Source: Caenispirillum salinarum AK4 (lineage in GTDB: Bacteria; Pseudomonadota; Alphaproteobacteria; Rhodospirillales; Rhodospirillaceae). Taken from it: DNA of 64,000 nucleotides. This document shows, piece after piece, positions 1 to 8,441 of the stretch (positions within the stretch are counted from its first letter, which is position 1; each line of letters opens with the position of its first letter). Under the pieces are notes generated by a model. That model saw nothing but the letters and a program-made list of their open reading frames with translations, was not told where the DNA came from and made no database searches. The position numbers were made by a program, and so were the translations under genes. The stretch is taken from contig NZ_ANHY01000010.1 of assembly GCF_000315795.1 (NCBI RefSeq), positions 1 to 64,000 on the forward strand. The letters are read 5' to 3'.

Positions 1-483
1 GAGGTCGAGGTGAAGGAGAAGAAGGACCGCGTGGACGACGCCCTGCACGCCACCCGCGCGGCCGTCGAGGAAGGCATCGTCGCCGGCGGCGGCGTGGCGC
101 TCCTGTATGCCGTCAAGGCGCTGGAAGGCCTGACCCCCGCCAACGACGACCAGAAGGTCGGCATCGAGATCGTCCGCCGCGCCCTGCAGGCGCCGGTGCG
201 TCAGATCGCCATCAACGCCGGTCACGACGGCTCGGTGGTCGCCGGCAAGCTGCTGGAATCCAGCGACACCAACTGGGGCTTCAACGCCCAGACCGGCGAA
301 TACGTCGACCTGGTGAAAGCCGGCGTCGTCGACCCGACCAAGGTGGTCCGCACCGCGCTGCAGGACGCGTCCTCGGTCGCCGGCCTGCTCATCACCACCG
401 AGGCGATGGTGGCCGAGAAGCCCGAGAAGAAGTCCGGCGGCGCCGGCATGGGCGACATGGGCATGGGCGGCATGGACTTCTAA
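1..483 (+). CDS. groL: Chaperonin GroEL, C-terminal part (5' end outside window)
   Basis: The last 160 codons of the 60-kDa chaperonin, which folds client proteins with GroES in an ATP-driven cage in the cytoplasm. The frame is open from base 1 and includes the conserved stretch around [14 protein letters not shown], the equatorial-domain segment with [14 protein letters not shown], and the typical Gly/Met-rich tail GGMGGMDF before TAA. About 390 N-terminal residues are missing because the window starts inside the gene. No groES can be seen. A GC-rich hairpin follows the stop. The family assignment is certain; which paralogue it is (alphaproteobacteria may have several) cannot be decided from this end alone. 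Confidence 0.97.
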   Translation, partial: EVEVKEKKDRVDDALHATRAAVEEGIVAGGGVALLYAVKALEGLTPANDDQKVGIEIVRRALQAPVRQIAINAGHDGSVVAGKLLESSDTNWGFNAQTGEYVDLVKAGVVDPTKVVRTALQDASSVAGLLITTEAMVAEKPEKKSGGAGMGDMGMGGMDF

Positions 484-513
484 GTCCGGCTGCTCCCTAA
501 GCCTGAACACGCG

Positions 514-550
514 GCGGGGCCGTCTCTGAAAGGAGGCGGCCCCGCTTCCG
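514..550 (+). terminator. Probable terminator after groEL
   Basis: A 9-bp perfect stem, GCGGGGCCG (514-522) with CGGCCCCGC (537-545), starts 30 nt after the groEL stop. The U-tract is weak (TTCCGTTCC), so this may be an imperfect intrinsic terminator or an mRNA-stabilising hairpin. Confidence 0.6.
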
Positions 551-646
551 TTCCAGTGGCCGGCGCGCGAGCCGCCGAAACGGCAACCAACCGGACGGGC
601 CCCTGCGCGTTTCCCTCCGTCAGCAACAGGAGAGACCGCTTCGCCC

Positions 647-1909
647 ATGCCCGCCTTTCCCATCGATCCGGCGCCCGACGCATCGCTCGCGTTCCTGCGC
701 GAGGGCTATGCCTTCATTTCAAACCGCTGCCGCAGGCTGGGGTCGGACGCCTTTCACACCCGCCTGCTCGGCCGCCCCGTCACCTGCGCTTCGGGCGCCG
801 AGGCGGCCCAAATGTTCTACGAGCCCCGCCGCTTCACCCGCAATGGCGCCATGCCCAAAAGCGCCCTGAAGCTTCTGCAGGACGAAGGCAGCGTCGCCAC
901 CCTGGACGACGAGGCCCACCGCGTGCGCAAGGCCATGTTCCTCTCGCTGCTCGGCCCTGACCGTGCCCCCGAGGTGGCCCGCCTGGCGACCGAGGCCCTG
1001 CGCGAAAGTCTGGCGGCCTGGAGCCTCCAGCGCGATGAGCGGGTCCGCCTGCATTCCGCTTTGCACGCCATTCTCTGCCGCGCCGCCTGCGCCTGGGCGG
1101 CGGTGCCGGCGGATGCCGCGCGCATCGACCGCCTGACGCACGAACTGGCGGCCATGATCAACAACGCCGGCGCCTTCGGCCCACGCAACTGGCAGGCCCG
1201 CCTGCGCCGGAAGGAGGCGGAACGCTTTATGGCCGGCCTGGTGGAGGACGTCCGCGCCGGCCGCCGTCATCCGCCCGAGGACAGCCCCCTGGCCGTCATC
1301 GCCCGCCACCGCGACGCCGACGGCCGCGCCATGACGCCCGAGGTCTGCGCGGTGGAAATGCTCAACATCCTGCGTCCCGCCGATGCCATCGCACGGTTCC
1401 TGGCCTTCGGCGTCCTCGCCATGCACCGGCACCCCGCCGCCCGCGATGCCCTGCGCGCCGAGGCGACGCCGGGACCCCGCACCCATGCCTTCGTGCAGGA
1501 GGTGCGGCGGTTCTATCCCTTCTTCCCCGCCGTCGGCGGCAAGGCGCGCGAGGCGTTCTCCTGGCGGGGGCATGATTTTTCGGCGGGCGACTGGGTGATC
1601 CTGGACCTCTACGGCACCGACCACGACGCCCGCCTGTGGCCCGAGCCCGAGGCGTTCCGCCCCGAGCGGTTCCTGAACCGCGAGCCTGACGCCTATGCGC
1701 TCATTCCCCAGGGGGGCGGCGACCACGCCGTCAACCATCGCTGTCCCGGAGAGTGGGTGACCATCGAAACCATGACCGCCATGCTGCACGTGCTGGCGAC
1801 GGAAGTGGCATACGACGTGCCCGATCAGGACCTGGGCATCTCCTTGCGCCGGATGCCCGCCCTGCCCGCCGACGGCATGGTCATCACCAACGTGCGGATG
1901 CGGACATGA
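647..1909 (+). CDS. Cytochrome P450, CYP152-type fatty-acid peroxygenase
   Basis: A 420-residue haem-thiolate enzyme of the CYP152 group, which uses hydrogen peroxide to hydroxylate or decarboxylate fatty acids without a redox partner. The I-helix reads NILRPADAIARF: the Arg243-Pro244 pair replaces the usual acid-alcohol pair and is the hallmark of this group, where Arg holds the substrate carboxylate. The haem-binding stretch is NHRCPGEW, with Cys366 as the proximal ligand, and the ExxR region is seen as EVRRF near 285-289. Length matches the family (about 415-420). There is no ferredoxin or reductase gene nearby, in keeping with peroxide use. The ATG at 647 is preceded by AACAGGAGAG. It stands alone between groEL and the convergent two-component pair. 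Product regiospecificity cannot be read from the sequence. Confidence 0.88.
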   Translation: MPAFPIDPAPDASLAFLREGYAFISNRCRRLGSDAFHTRLLGRPVTCASGAEAAQMFYEPRRFTRNGAMPKSALKLLQDEGSVATLDDEAHRVRKAMFLSLLGPDRAPEVARLATEALRESLAAWSLQRDERVRLHSALHAILCRAACAWAAVPADAARIDRLTHELAAMINNAGAFGPRNWQARLRRKEAERFMAGLVEDVRAGRRHPPEDSPLAVIARHRDADGRAMTPEVCAVEMLNILRPADAIARFLAFGVLAMHRHPAARDALRAEATPGPRTHAFVQEVRRFYPFFPAVGGKAREAFSWRGHDFSAGDWVILDLYGTDHDARLWPEPEAFRPERFLNREPDAYALIPQGGGDHAVNHRCPGEWVTIETMTAMLHVLATEVAYDVPDQDLGISLRRMPALPADGMVITNVRMRT

Positions 1910-1957
1910 CGGAGCACGACCGCGCGCAAGCGCCGGCCCAGGTGCGCCGCCCCCGGC

Positions 1958-2422
1958 TCAGCGCCCCGCCGGTTTCCCCGGCACCGCCGCCACGCCGTCG
2001 AGCCAGAAGTCGCACAGCGCGCTGATCTTGGCGACCAGTTCATCCATGTCCAGCGGCTTGGTGACGTAGGCGTTGGCATGGGCGCGATAGCTTTCCTCCA
2101 CGTCCATGCGGCTTTCCGAGGTGGTCAGCACCACCACCGGCAGCGCCTTCAGGGCCGCGTCCCCCTTGATCTCCATCAGCGTCGCGCGACCGTCCTTTCG
2201 CGGCATGTTGAGGTCGAGCAGAACCAGATGCGGGCGCGGCGCTTCCGTATAGGGCGGATGGCGGCGCAGGAAGGCCATGGCGTCGTCGCCGTCGCGCACC
2301 CATTCCAGGCTGACGGGGCGCCCGGCATCGGCGAAGGCCTCCTGCGTCAGGCGCGCGTCGGCGGGGTTGTCCTCCACCAGCAGAACGACGAAAGGCCCCT
2401 CGTCACCGACGGAAGCGCTCAT
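1958..2422 (-). CDS. Single-domain response regulator (Rcp1-like receiver)
   Basis: A 154-residue stand-alone CheY-fold receiver without an output domain. Acidic residues lie in VLLVEDNPADARL, the phospho-acceptor Asp in LVLLDLNMPRKDG, the conserved Thr in VVLTTSES, and the Lys in YVTKPLDMDEL. The VEDNPADARL and LNMPRKDG forms are typical of receivers paired with phytochrome-like or MASE/PAS kinases. Its ATG (2422) overlaps the stop of the upstream kinase by 4 nt (ATGA), so the two are translationally coupled and are almost certainly a cognate pair. Output is presumably protein-protein interaction or phosphorelay; the target is unknown. Confidence 0.9.
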   Translation of the reverse strand: MSASVGDEGPFVVLLVEDNPADARLTQEAFADAGRPVSLEWVRDGDDAMAFLRRHPPYTEAPRPHLVLLDLNMPRKDGRATLMEIKGDAALKALPVVVLTTSESRMDVEESYRAHANAYVTKPLDMDELVAKISALCDFWLDGVAAVPGKPAGR

Positions 2423-4536
2423 GAAACATCCTCCTCGAGAACCCGGACCCGGGCCGCATCGGCACCGGCCGGAGGCTGTGATGATGATGATGATACCACG
2501 GCCGCCCCCGGGGACGGCAGGGAGACCATCGCCAGCCGCTCCGCCGCGGGACTGGCGGGATCGGGCAGCGTGAAGCGGATGGCGGTGCCCGTCTCGCCGT
2601 CGCTTTCCGCCCAGATGCGACCGCCGTGACGCTCCACGATGCGGCGGCTGATGGCGAGGCCGATGCCCGTGCCTTCGTAGGCCCCGCGCGTGTGCAGGCG
2701 CCGGAACAGCACGAACAGGCTTTTAAGGTGCGCCTGCGCGATGCCGATGCCGTTGTCGGACACGTGCACCTGCCAGAGGTCGCCGGCCCGCACCGCGCCG
2801 ACGGATATGCGCAGCGGCCGCTCCGGGTGCCGGAACTTGACGGCGTTGCCGATCAGGTGATGCAGCACCAGCGCCAGCTGGCGGCGGTCGCAGGCCACCT
2901 CCGGCAGCGGGCCGATGCTCAGGGATGCGCCGGCCTCGGCGACCTCGCGGCTCATGGCGTCGCGCACCTGGGCCACCACGGCGCCCAGGTCCACGGGGTC
3001 GCGGCCCGGCGGGGTGACGTCGACGGCGCTGTAGTCCATGAGGTCGCGGAACAGCGCCTTCATGTGCTCCGCCCCCTGCACGACGAACTCGATGTAGCTG
3101 TCGGCCTCGGAGTCCAGCTTCTCGCCGTAGCGCCGCCGCAGAAGCTGGGCGAAGCCGGCCATGGCGCGCAGGGGCTCCTGCAGGTCGTGGGCGGCCAGCG
3201 AGGCGAAGTGCTTGAGTTCGGCGTTGGAGCGCTGCAGTTCCTCCACCGTCGCCCGCAGGCGGCTTTCGGCCTCCTTGCGCTCGGTGATGTCCTCCTTGAC
3301 CGCGACGAAGCGGATGATGCGCCCGCGCCCGTCGCGCACCGGGGCGATGGCGGCGTGCTCCCACCACAGGCTGCCGTCCTTGCGGCGATTGAGAAGCTCG
3401 CCGCGCCAGACCCGCCCGGCCAGCAGCGTCGACCACAGGCTTTCGTAGTCGTCCCGCCGCATGTGGCCGGAGCGCAGGATGCGCGGCGTCTTGCCGATCA
3501 CCTCCGGCGCCGAATAGCCGCTGGCCTCGGTGAACTTGGGGTTGACGTAGAGCAGCCGGCCCTGGGTGTCGGTGATCATGACGCTGGCCGCCGACTGCTC
3601 GACGGCGCTGGACAGTTGCCGCACCTCGGCCTGGGCGGCGTTGCGCTCGTGGTCGCCGGCCGCCAGCAGCAGGCCGGTGAGCGTCACCATGCCGATGAAC
3701 ACCTGAAGGCTGACAAAGCCGTCCGTGCCGGCGTCCTGGAAGTATCCCGCCCCGGCCGCGGCATGAAAGGCCGCCACCAGCGACAGGCCGCTGCCCACCA
3801 GCGCCGCGCCGCCGATGCCGAACCGCAGGGCGCCCCAGATGACGAAGGGCAGCAGCGCCCAAGACACCGCATGGCTGTCCAGCCGCACCCCCACCACATC
3901 GCCGTAGACCACCGCCGCCCCGGCCCCGGCGCACAGCAGCAGCACGGCCCCCTCCCCCACCTGGGCGACGCCCGGCGGGTCGTGGCGGGCGGCGTTCAGG
4001 GCAAGCAGCGCGGGGGCGACCAGCAGCATCCCGGTGGCATCCCCCACCGCCCAGCCGATGGCGACGTCGCGGAAGGCGGTCCATGTCACCTGCCCCATCT
4101 CCGCCACCATGGCCGCGCCGTACAGGCCGTGGGCGGCGCCGCCGACGATGGCGGCCAGCAGCAGAACCAGGACGGCGTTCATGGACGAAAACGGTGACTC
4201 GCCGCGCGGCCCGACCGGTCCCGCCAGGCGCGAGACCATCCACCAGCCGATCAGTGCCTCACCAGCGGCACCCAGGCCGGACAGGACCTTGAAGAGAAGC
4301 GGCCCGCCGGGTCCGAAGGCGACGACGGCCGCCCCGAGGAACACGCCGACGGCCATGCGCGGCCCCTTGAGCAGCAACGCCGCCAGGGCCACGCCGGTGG
4401 GCGGCCAAACAGGCGCGGCGACACCCTCCACGGTGACGAAGGCCAGCCCGGCCCAGGCCGCCAGGGCGTAGAGCACCGCCGTCGCGCCGATGAGGGCGAC
4501 CTGACGTGTCCACGACTGATGACTGGCGTCCGTCAC
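2419..4536 (-). CDS. Membrane sensor histidine kinase: MASE1-PAS-HisKA-HATPase
   Basis: A 705-residue inner-membrane kinase. Residues about 8-300 form a multi-helix MASE1-type sensor (APVWPPTGVALAALLL, WAVGDATGMLLVAPALL). They are followed by a PAS/PAC pair (about 310-430, ending in FVAVKEDITERK), a HisKA helix with the phospho-acceptor His in SLAAHDLQEPLR, and a catalytic ATPase domain with N-box IGNAVKF, G1 DNGIGI and G2 GTGIGLAI. The GTG at 4536 is chosen because GGGGGGGAG lies just upstream and the MASE1 domain starts there; the frame stays open to 4947 but would then run through arfB. It is coupled to the receiver gene downstream. The C-terminal tail contains a short (TGA)n microsatellite encoding SSSSS. 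The stimulus is unknown. Confidence 0.9.
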   Translation of the reverse strand: MTDASHQSWTRQVALIGATAVLYALAAWAGLAFVTVEGVAAPVWPPTGVALAALLLKGPRMAVGVFLGAAVVAFGPGGPLLFKVLSGLGAAGEALIGWWMVSRLAGPVGPRGESPFSSMNAVLVLLLAAIVGGAAHGLYGAAMVAEMGQVTWTAFRDVAIGWAVGDATGMLLVAPALLALNAARHDPPGVAQVGEGAVLLLCAGAGAAVVYGDVVGVRLDSHAVSWALLPFVIWGALRFGIGGAALVGSGLSLVAAFHAAAGAGYFQDAGTDGFVSLQVFIGMVTLTGLLLAAGDHERNAAQAEVRQLSSAVEQSAASVMITDTQGRLLYVNPKFTEASGYSAPEVIGKTPRILRSGHMRRDDYESLWSTLLAGRVWRGELLNRRKDGSLWWEHAAIAPVRDGRGRIIRFVAVKEDITERKEAESRLRATVEELQRSNAELKHFASLAAHDLQEPLRAMAGFAQLLRRRYGEKLDSEADSYIEFVVQGAEHMKALFRDLMDYSAVDVTPPGRDPVDLGAVVAQVRDAMSREVAEAGASLSIGPLPEVACDRRQLALVLHHLIGNAVKFRHPERPLRISVGAVRAGDLWQVHVSDNGIGIAQAHLKSLFVLFRRLHTRGAYEGTGIGLAISRRIVERHGGRIWAESDGETGTAIRFTLPDPASPAAERLAMVSLPSPGAAVVSSSSSQPPAGADAARVRVLEEDVS

Positions 4537-4646
4537 CCGCTCCCCCCCAGCCGGCTCGCGCGCATGTTGCGGCGGCACGGGAACCATGCCGCAGCAGCAG
4601 TGTCCGCCATTCGCGCGGCGACTGCAAGCGGCAGGGGAGTGACGGT

Positions 4647-5066
4647 TCAGTCCATGGAAACGCGCCCGCGCGCCTGCTTGATGGAGCCGCGCTTTTTCTT
4701 GGACTGGATGCGGCGTTCCTTCGCACCCTTGCTGGGGCGGGTCGGGCGGCGCTTGCGGGGAACGTGGAGGGCATCGCGCACCAGACCGGCCAGGCGCTCG
4801 CGGGCATCGGCGCGGTTGCGCTCCTGGCTGCGGTGGGCGCGGGCGTCGATGATGATGACGCCCTCCTGCGTCGCCCGGTGCCCGGCCAGCCGCAACAGCC
4901 GGTCCAGCACGCCCGGAGGCAGGGCGCTCGAGTGCACGGCGTCCCACCGAAGCTGCACGGCGGTGGACACCTTGTTGACGTTCTGGCCGCCCGGCCCGGA
5001 GGCGCGGACGAAGTTTTCCTCCAGTTCGTCCTCGGGGATGGCGATGTTGCGCGTAATCGTCAGCAT
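4647..5066 (-). CDS. arfB: Alternative ribosome-rescue factor / peptidyl-tRNA hydrolase ArfB
   Basis: A 139-residue class I release-factor-like protein that enters stalled ribosomes lacking a stop codon and hydrolyses the peptidyl-tRNA. The catalytic GGQ motif is at residues 26-28 within ASGPGGQNVNKV. The tail is strongly basic (KERRIQSKKKRGSIKQ), as expected for the segment that threads into the empty mRNA channel. Length matches the ArfB family (about 140). The ATG at 5066 is used, although the frame stays open upstream into an interspersed repeat. The gene lies between the kinase and a divergent MaoC hydratase, and the repeat element ends only a couple of bases before its start codon. Confidence 0.93.
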   Translation of the reverse strand: MLTITRNIAIPEDELEENFVRASGPGGQNVNKVSTAVQLRWDAVHSSALPPGVLDRLLRLAGHRATQEGVIIIDARAHRSQERNRADARERLAGLVRDALHVPRKRRPTRPSKGAKERRIQSKKKRGSIKQARGRVSMD

Positions 5067-5067
5067 G

Positions 5068-5201
5068 GGGCGGAGCTTATACCGAGCGACGCACAAAATC
5101 ACACAGTTGTCGCTCGGCAAGGCCGACCGGCCGCCGCGCCTTATGGCGCGTGAGGCTGCGTGCCGACTGAACGCAGCGTTGATGATTACAATCATCAACG
5201 C
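5068..5201 (-). repeat. Copy A of a ~133-bp interspersed hairpin repeat
   Basis: On the minus strand it begins with a perfect 12-bp inverted repeat with a 2-nt spacer (5176-5201), then has a second hairpin GCGCC-ATAA-GGCGC (5136-5149), and ends just before the arfB ATG. The same element occurs at 54587-54719 on the plus strand, about 86% identical by eye over the first ~100 nt. The two copies differ in the first stem at two positions, both compensated on the other arm. It sits in the divergent arfB/maoC intergenic region. Confidence 0.85.
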
Positions 5202-5291
5202 GCACTAGAAGCGGAAGCGGCCCTGTCCACGGGCGGGCGCGCGGCCTATGCTGCCGGCGGTTGACCTGGGATTCGCAAGGAGCCTCCGCCC

Positions 5292-5744
5292 ATGACCGCC
5301 CCGCCGCTGCTCAGCTTTGACGACTTCCACGAGGGCCAGGTGTTCGACCTGGGCCGCCGCGCCCTGTCGGCCGAGGAGATCAAGGCCTTCGCGCGGGACT
5401 GGGACCCCCAGCCCTTCCACACCGACGAGGCGGCGGCGGCGGCGAGCAGCTTTGACGGCCTGTGCGCCAGCGGCTGGCACACGGGCTGCGTCTTCATGCG
5501 GATGCTGGTGGACGGGCTGCTCTCGCGCTGCAAGAGCATGGGCTCACCGGGCCTGGACGAGGTGCGCTGGCTGGCCCCCGTGCGGCCGGGGCAGGAACTG
5601 GTGGGCCGCGTGACCATCGGCGCCTGCAAGGCGTCTCGCAGCAAGCCCGACCGGGGGTTCATCTCCCTGACGGGCGAGCTTGCGGACGCGGAGACGGGGG
5701 CGGTGGTCTACCGGATGGTGGCGCCGGTGATGGTGGGGCGGTGA
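5292..5744 (+). CDS. MaoC-family hot-dog hydratase
   Basis: A 150-residue single hot-dog-fold protein of the MaoC/(R)-specific enoyl-CoA hydratase group. The hydratase-2 motif region is visible as DWDPQPFHTDEAAA followed by GLCASGWHT, and it places the catalytic Asp/His dyad in the usual order. The C-terminus (TGAVVYRMVAPVMVGR) forms the last strand. Members hydrate trans-2-enoyl-CoA or act on related CoA esters in fatty-acid, polyhydroxyalkanoate or branched-acyl metabolism; the substrate here cannot be told. The ATG at 5292 has AAGGAGCC upstream. It is divergent from arfB and immediately precedes the AT-rich reverse-transcriptase insert. Confidence 0.88.
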   Translation: MTAPPLLSFDDFHEGQVFDLGRRALSAEEIKAFARDWDPQPFHTDEAAAAASSFDGLCASGWHTGCVFMRMLVDGLLSRCKSMGSPGLDEVRWLAPVRPGQELVGRVTIGACKASRSKPDRGFISLTGELADAETGAVVYRMVAPVMVGR

Positions 5745-5918
5745 GGTAGGACCGCGCCTCAAGCCCCGTGTCCGCAGAGAAATTTCTGGCCGGCAGCAGA
5801 TGGACCCGTTGCACCTGCTCCGCAGCGCTCTTCCCGTATCCGGCGCCGGAATCTGGACACCCTTAACAACAGCCACCAAGAGGGTCCAACGACAGTCGTG
5901 AGCAGTCCCGCCGCAAGA

Positions 5919-7634
5919 TTATGCGTAATCCTCAAAATCCAGATCAGACAAGCTGATACTCCTCAGCACTCTCATAATGTCGTGAACCTCCTTAAGCTTC
6001 CTTTGAGTAACGACCTTCCTTCTTTTTAATTCGTACTTTGTAGAATAAACTTTTTTTGTCGTATCAAAAAAGTATACACCTCTAGAATTCATAGCCTTAA
6101 AGAATGGCCGATCCATTAAATTTTTCGGGTCCGGCAGCCATCCCAGACGAATGGACTCATATGCAAGAAGCCAAACCCAGTCGGCATCAACCCGCTCCGG
6201 CCTGAAAGCTTCAACCCAGTCACCCTCCGGCAAGGGTCTTTGACATAACCCCCTCTTTTTCATATCCAAAAGTAAGAGCGCGGTAACGCTGGAGCATTTT
6301 TCTGAGATGCCGTCGCATATTTCCTTTGAACGCAGCGGGACATGAAGTCCCCGAAGCGAATAGATGAGCCAAATTAATTCATACATATTATCGTTGATAA
6401 GTGCACGCTCTGCCAGACGGGTAAATCTCTGTCCCACTCTTTTCCTGGATATTCTCTTGGTATGGTGGTCGATGTTAAGAAGAAGAGAGCATATTCTGTC
6501 CATTGAAACCGGAGAAACAACCGCAGCTTTTAGCAGAAACGATTCTATTTCTTCAGGATCAGGAGTCCTATGTATCCTGTTCTCCAGAATAGAGATAGTA
6601 TACCCTACAACGGATTCGCTGCGGTTATCGGCTTGCAATTTAAGAGAAAGCGCCAAGAACTCTTTTAATCTTGACCCCTTTAATGTTCCCGGTCGGTGAG
6701 ACAGGAAAGCAGATAGCTCTGATTTCCACTCTAGCTGGTGAGAAGAGATTACACGCTCGACGGAAGTTTTAGTCCCGTTAATTTCAAGGCCATAACCCCG
6801 GTATGCAGACGATATAGAAGCCAATACGCGCTCAGCATGCTCCAACGTTTCCAGGCCGACAAACCAATCATCCTGAAGACGATCCGCAAAATTAAATGCA
6901 ACATCTGGGCAAATCTTTGTAAAATCATCATCGATTCTAGCAGATATTATCTCTGCAATTACCCGAGACGTCTCTGGGCCTATCGGAATACCAACTGTCT
7001 GATTTCGGTTGCAGGCTCTAACAATTCCATCGAGCCGGTCTGCAAGAGATCCTGAGTACAGATTAATATTTTGTTTGACTTTTTCCTTGCCGTACGCAGC
7101 CCATGAAATAGAATGAGTGTAAATAGTAGGATAGAAGCGATTTATGTCAGTTTTAACGATCCAGTCTGAAGTTCCTTGTATAAAGCTCTTTTTCACAGCA
7201 TGAGCAGCAAAATTGATGGTGTCCAAAGCGCTAGAAAAATTTCCACTGAACTGTAGCCTATCGAGGGAATAGCGCCGACGCGAAAGCCATTTGAGAATTA
7301 TTTTCCAATTCCGAGCGATCTCTAAGCTAAGCACTGCTTGAGGAACTGGGTGCGTAAGGTATATACTCCTTCTCTCATATCCACGCTTTGGCTTCGATAT
7401 TAACTCGCTTTCCGTATCCGTCAGCTTGTACGAGTAACTTTTTGATTTGAACTTTTTGCCAAATGGTGTCTGCACTTTTCCCGGCGTTTTGCGCGAGAAA
7501 ACACCAAGTCTCTCCCATTCTAGAAGAATGTCGTGGACGTGCTCACCGAATGGCCGTGACGTGAACGCCGGCGGCAGTTCGCGCGGTAAGTAGCCTCGCG
7601 CAACTAGCGCCTTCAGTCGAACTTCCGGATTCAT
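5919..7634 (-). CDS. Reverse transcriptase of the Abi/UG (defence) type
   Basis: A 571-residue RNA-directed DNA polymerase. Motif A is KTDINRFYPTIYTHSISWA (Asp163), motif B is GIPIGPETSR (215-224), and motif C is RLQDDWFVG with the catalytic pair Asp255-Asp256; the usual Tyr/Phe-x-Asp-Asp is here Leu-Gln-Asp-Asp. Motif D/E follows as YGLEINGTKT. Residues about 340-571 form a helical C-terminal region without a recognisable maturase or endonuclease domain, as in Abi/unknown-group RTs that act in phage defence; no intron or retron signature is seen. The gene is strikingly AT-rich with relaxed third positions compared with its neighbours, so it is a recent acquisition. It lies 77 nt downstream of a co-directional PNPOx gene and could be co-transcribed. 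The exact defence-RT subtype cannot be fixed by eye. Confidence 0.88.
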   Translation of the reverse strand: MNPEVRLKALVARGYLPRELPPAFTSRPFGEHVHDILLEWERLGVFSRKTPGKVQTPFGKKFKSKSYSYKLTDTESELISKPKRGYERRSIYLTHPVPQAVLSLEIARNWKIILKWLSRRRYSLDRLQFSGNFSSALDTINFAAHAVKKSFIQGTSDWIVKTDINRFYPTIYTHSISWAAYGKEKVKQNINLYSGSLADRLDGIVRACNRNQTVGIPIGPETSRVIAEIISARIDDDFTKICPDVAFNFADRLQDDWFVGLETLEHAERVLASISSAYRGYGLEINGTKTSVERVISSHQLEWKSELSAFLSHRPGTLKGSRLKEFLALSLKLQADNRSESVVGYTISILENRIHRTPDPEEIESFLLKAAVVSPVSMDRICSLLLNIDHHTKRISRKRVGQRFTRLAERALINDNMYELIWLIYSLRGLHVPLRSKEICDGISEKCSSVTALLLLDMKKRGLCQRPLPEGDWVEAFRPERVDADWVWLLAYESIRLGWLPDPKNLMDRPFFKAMNSRGVYFFDTTKKVYSTKYELKRRKVVTQRKLKEVHDIMRVLRSISLSDLDFEDYA

Positions 7635-7643
7635 GTGTCCTCA

Positions 7644-7676
7644 CAACTACTTGACACTCCGTGCTTACGGTAGTTG
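7644..7676 (-). promoter_or_regulatory. Nested hairpin in the RT 5' leader
   Basis: CAACTAC (7644-7650) pairs with GTAGTTG (7670-7676), and within it CCGT-GCTT-ACGG (7659-7670) forms a smaller hairpin. On the minus strand this lies 10-42 nt before the reverse-transcriptase ATG. Several defence RTs use a structured RNA from their own leader as template or cofactor, so this short leader is the place to look for one. The function is inferred. Confidence 0.4.
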
Positions 7677-7711
7677 AAGGGGGCTTCATAGACAATCCCG
7701 GATTGACCCTC

Positions 7712-8326
7712 TCACCGCACCGGCACCACCCCCGTCCACACCGGCCAGTCCCGATCCGCGCCAGGGTCGCCCGGCGGGCCGCTGCGGCTCTTGAGGCCCA
7801 CCTCCACCAGCGGCACCTCGGCAATCGCCGTGGCCGCCGCTTCCTTCGCGTTCAACGGCCGGACCAAGGCGCCGCGGCCCGGCTCCACCTTGTCGATGAA
7901 GGGCGGGACCACCGCGTATTTTTCCTCGTCCGAGAGCAGGCGGCCCCGGCCGTAGAGCATCACGCAGCGGTAGTTCATGCTGTGGGCGAAGGCGGATTTC
8001 GCCAGGACCAACCCGTCCTCCAGCGTCACCGCAATCGACAACCGCTCGCCGCGCGCGATGGCCTTCATCAGGCCGCTCTTGTGGCCGCCGTGGAGGTAAA
8101 TCGCCTCGCCGATGCGCCAGTAGTTGGTCGGATGCACCCGCGCCTGCCCCGCCTCGTCCACATAGGCCGCGTGGCAGACGAAGCCCTCGTCCAGGACGGC
8201 GTGCACGGCCTCCTTGTCGTAGGTCATGCGGTCCTTGCGGCGCGCCGTCGTGGCGGGCGAGCGGGCATAGGCGGGGCGTTCGGCGCCGGCACAAGCGGCG
8301 CCGCGGGGGTCCATCTTCCGGGGCAT
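7712..8326 (-). CDS. Pyridoxamine 5'-phosphate oxidase-like flavin-binding protein
   Basis: A 204-residue split-barrel FMN-binding protein of the PNPOx-like superfamily (flavin-nucleotide-binding/NimA-like). The core includes VCHAAYVDEAGQARVHPTNY, IYLHGGHKSGLMKAI, SIAVTLEDGLVLAKSAFAHS and NYRCVMLYGRGRLL. The ATG at 8326 is kept because the basic segment before MTYDKEAVH resembles the N-terminus of relatives. The internal ATG at 8227 has a better ribosome-binding site (AAGGA) and is a serious alternative. It is followed at short distance by the reverse transcriptase and preceded by a MocR regulator on the same strand. A role in B6-vitamer or flavin handling is inferred only. Confidence 0.8.
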   Translation of the reverse strand: MPRKMDPRGAACAGAERPAYARSPATTARRKDRMTYDKEAVHAVLDEGFVCHAAYVDEAGQARVHPTNYWRIGEAIYLHGGHKSGLMKAIARGERLSIAVTLEDGLVLAKSAFAHSMNYRCVMLYGRGRLLSDEEKYAVVPPFIDKVEPGRGALVRPLNAKEAAATAIAEVPLVEVGLKSRSGPPGDPGADRDWPVWTGVVPVR

Positions 8327-8441
8327 GTCACAGGTCCAGTCCGAGTGGGCGCGCCGGCGCCTCCTCCCATGCGGGAATACGGCGCCAGCGCCTCAACGGA
8401 AACAAGACTGCCGTGACAAGCGGACCCTTTGAAGGGCCGGA

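Noticed and set aside
2626-4197. 523-residue plus-strand open frame opposite the histidine kinase
   Set aside because: Shadow frame; the kinase motifs lie on the minus strand.
4537-4947. N-terminal 137-residue extension of the histidine kinase
   Set aside because: It would run antisense-free through arfB coding sequence on the same strand and is low-complexity; the GTG at 4536 has a strong ribosome-binding site.
5919-7634. Group II intron or retron for the reverse transcriptase
   Set aside because: No maturase X or HNH domain, no domain V/VI-like RNA structure and no msr/msd-like inverted repeats were seen nearby.
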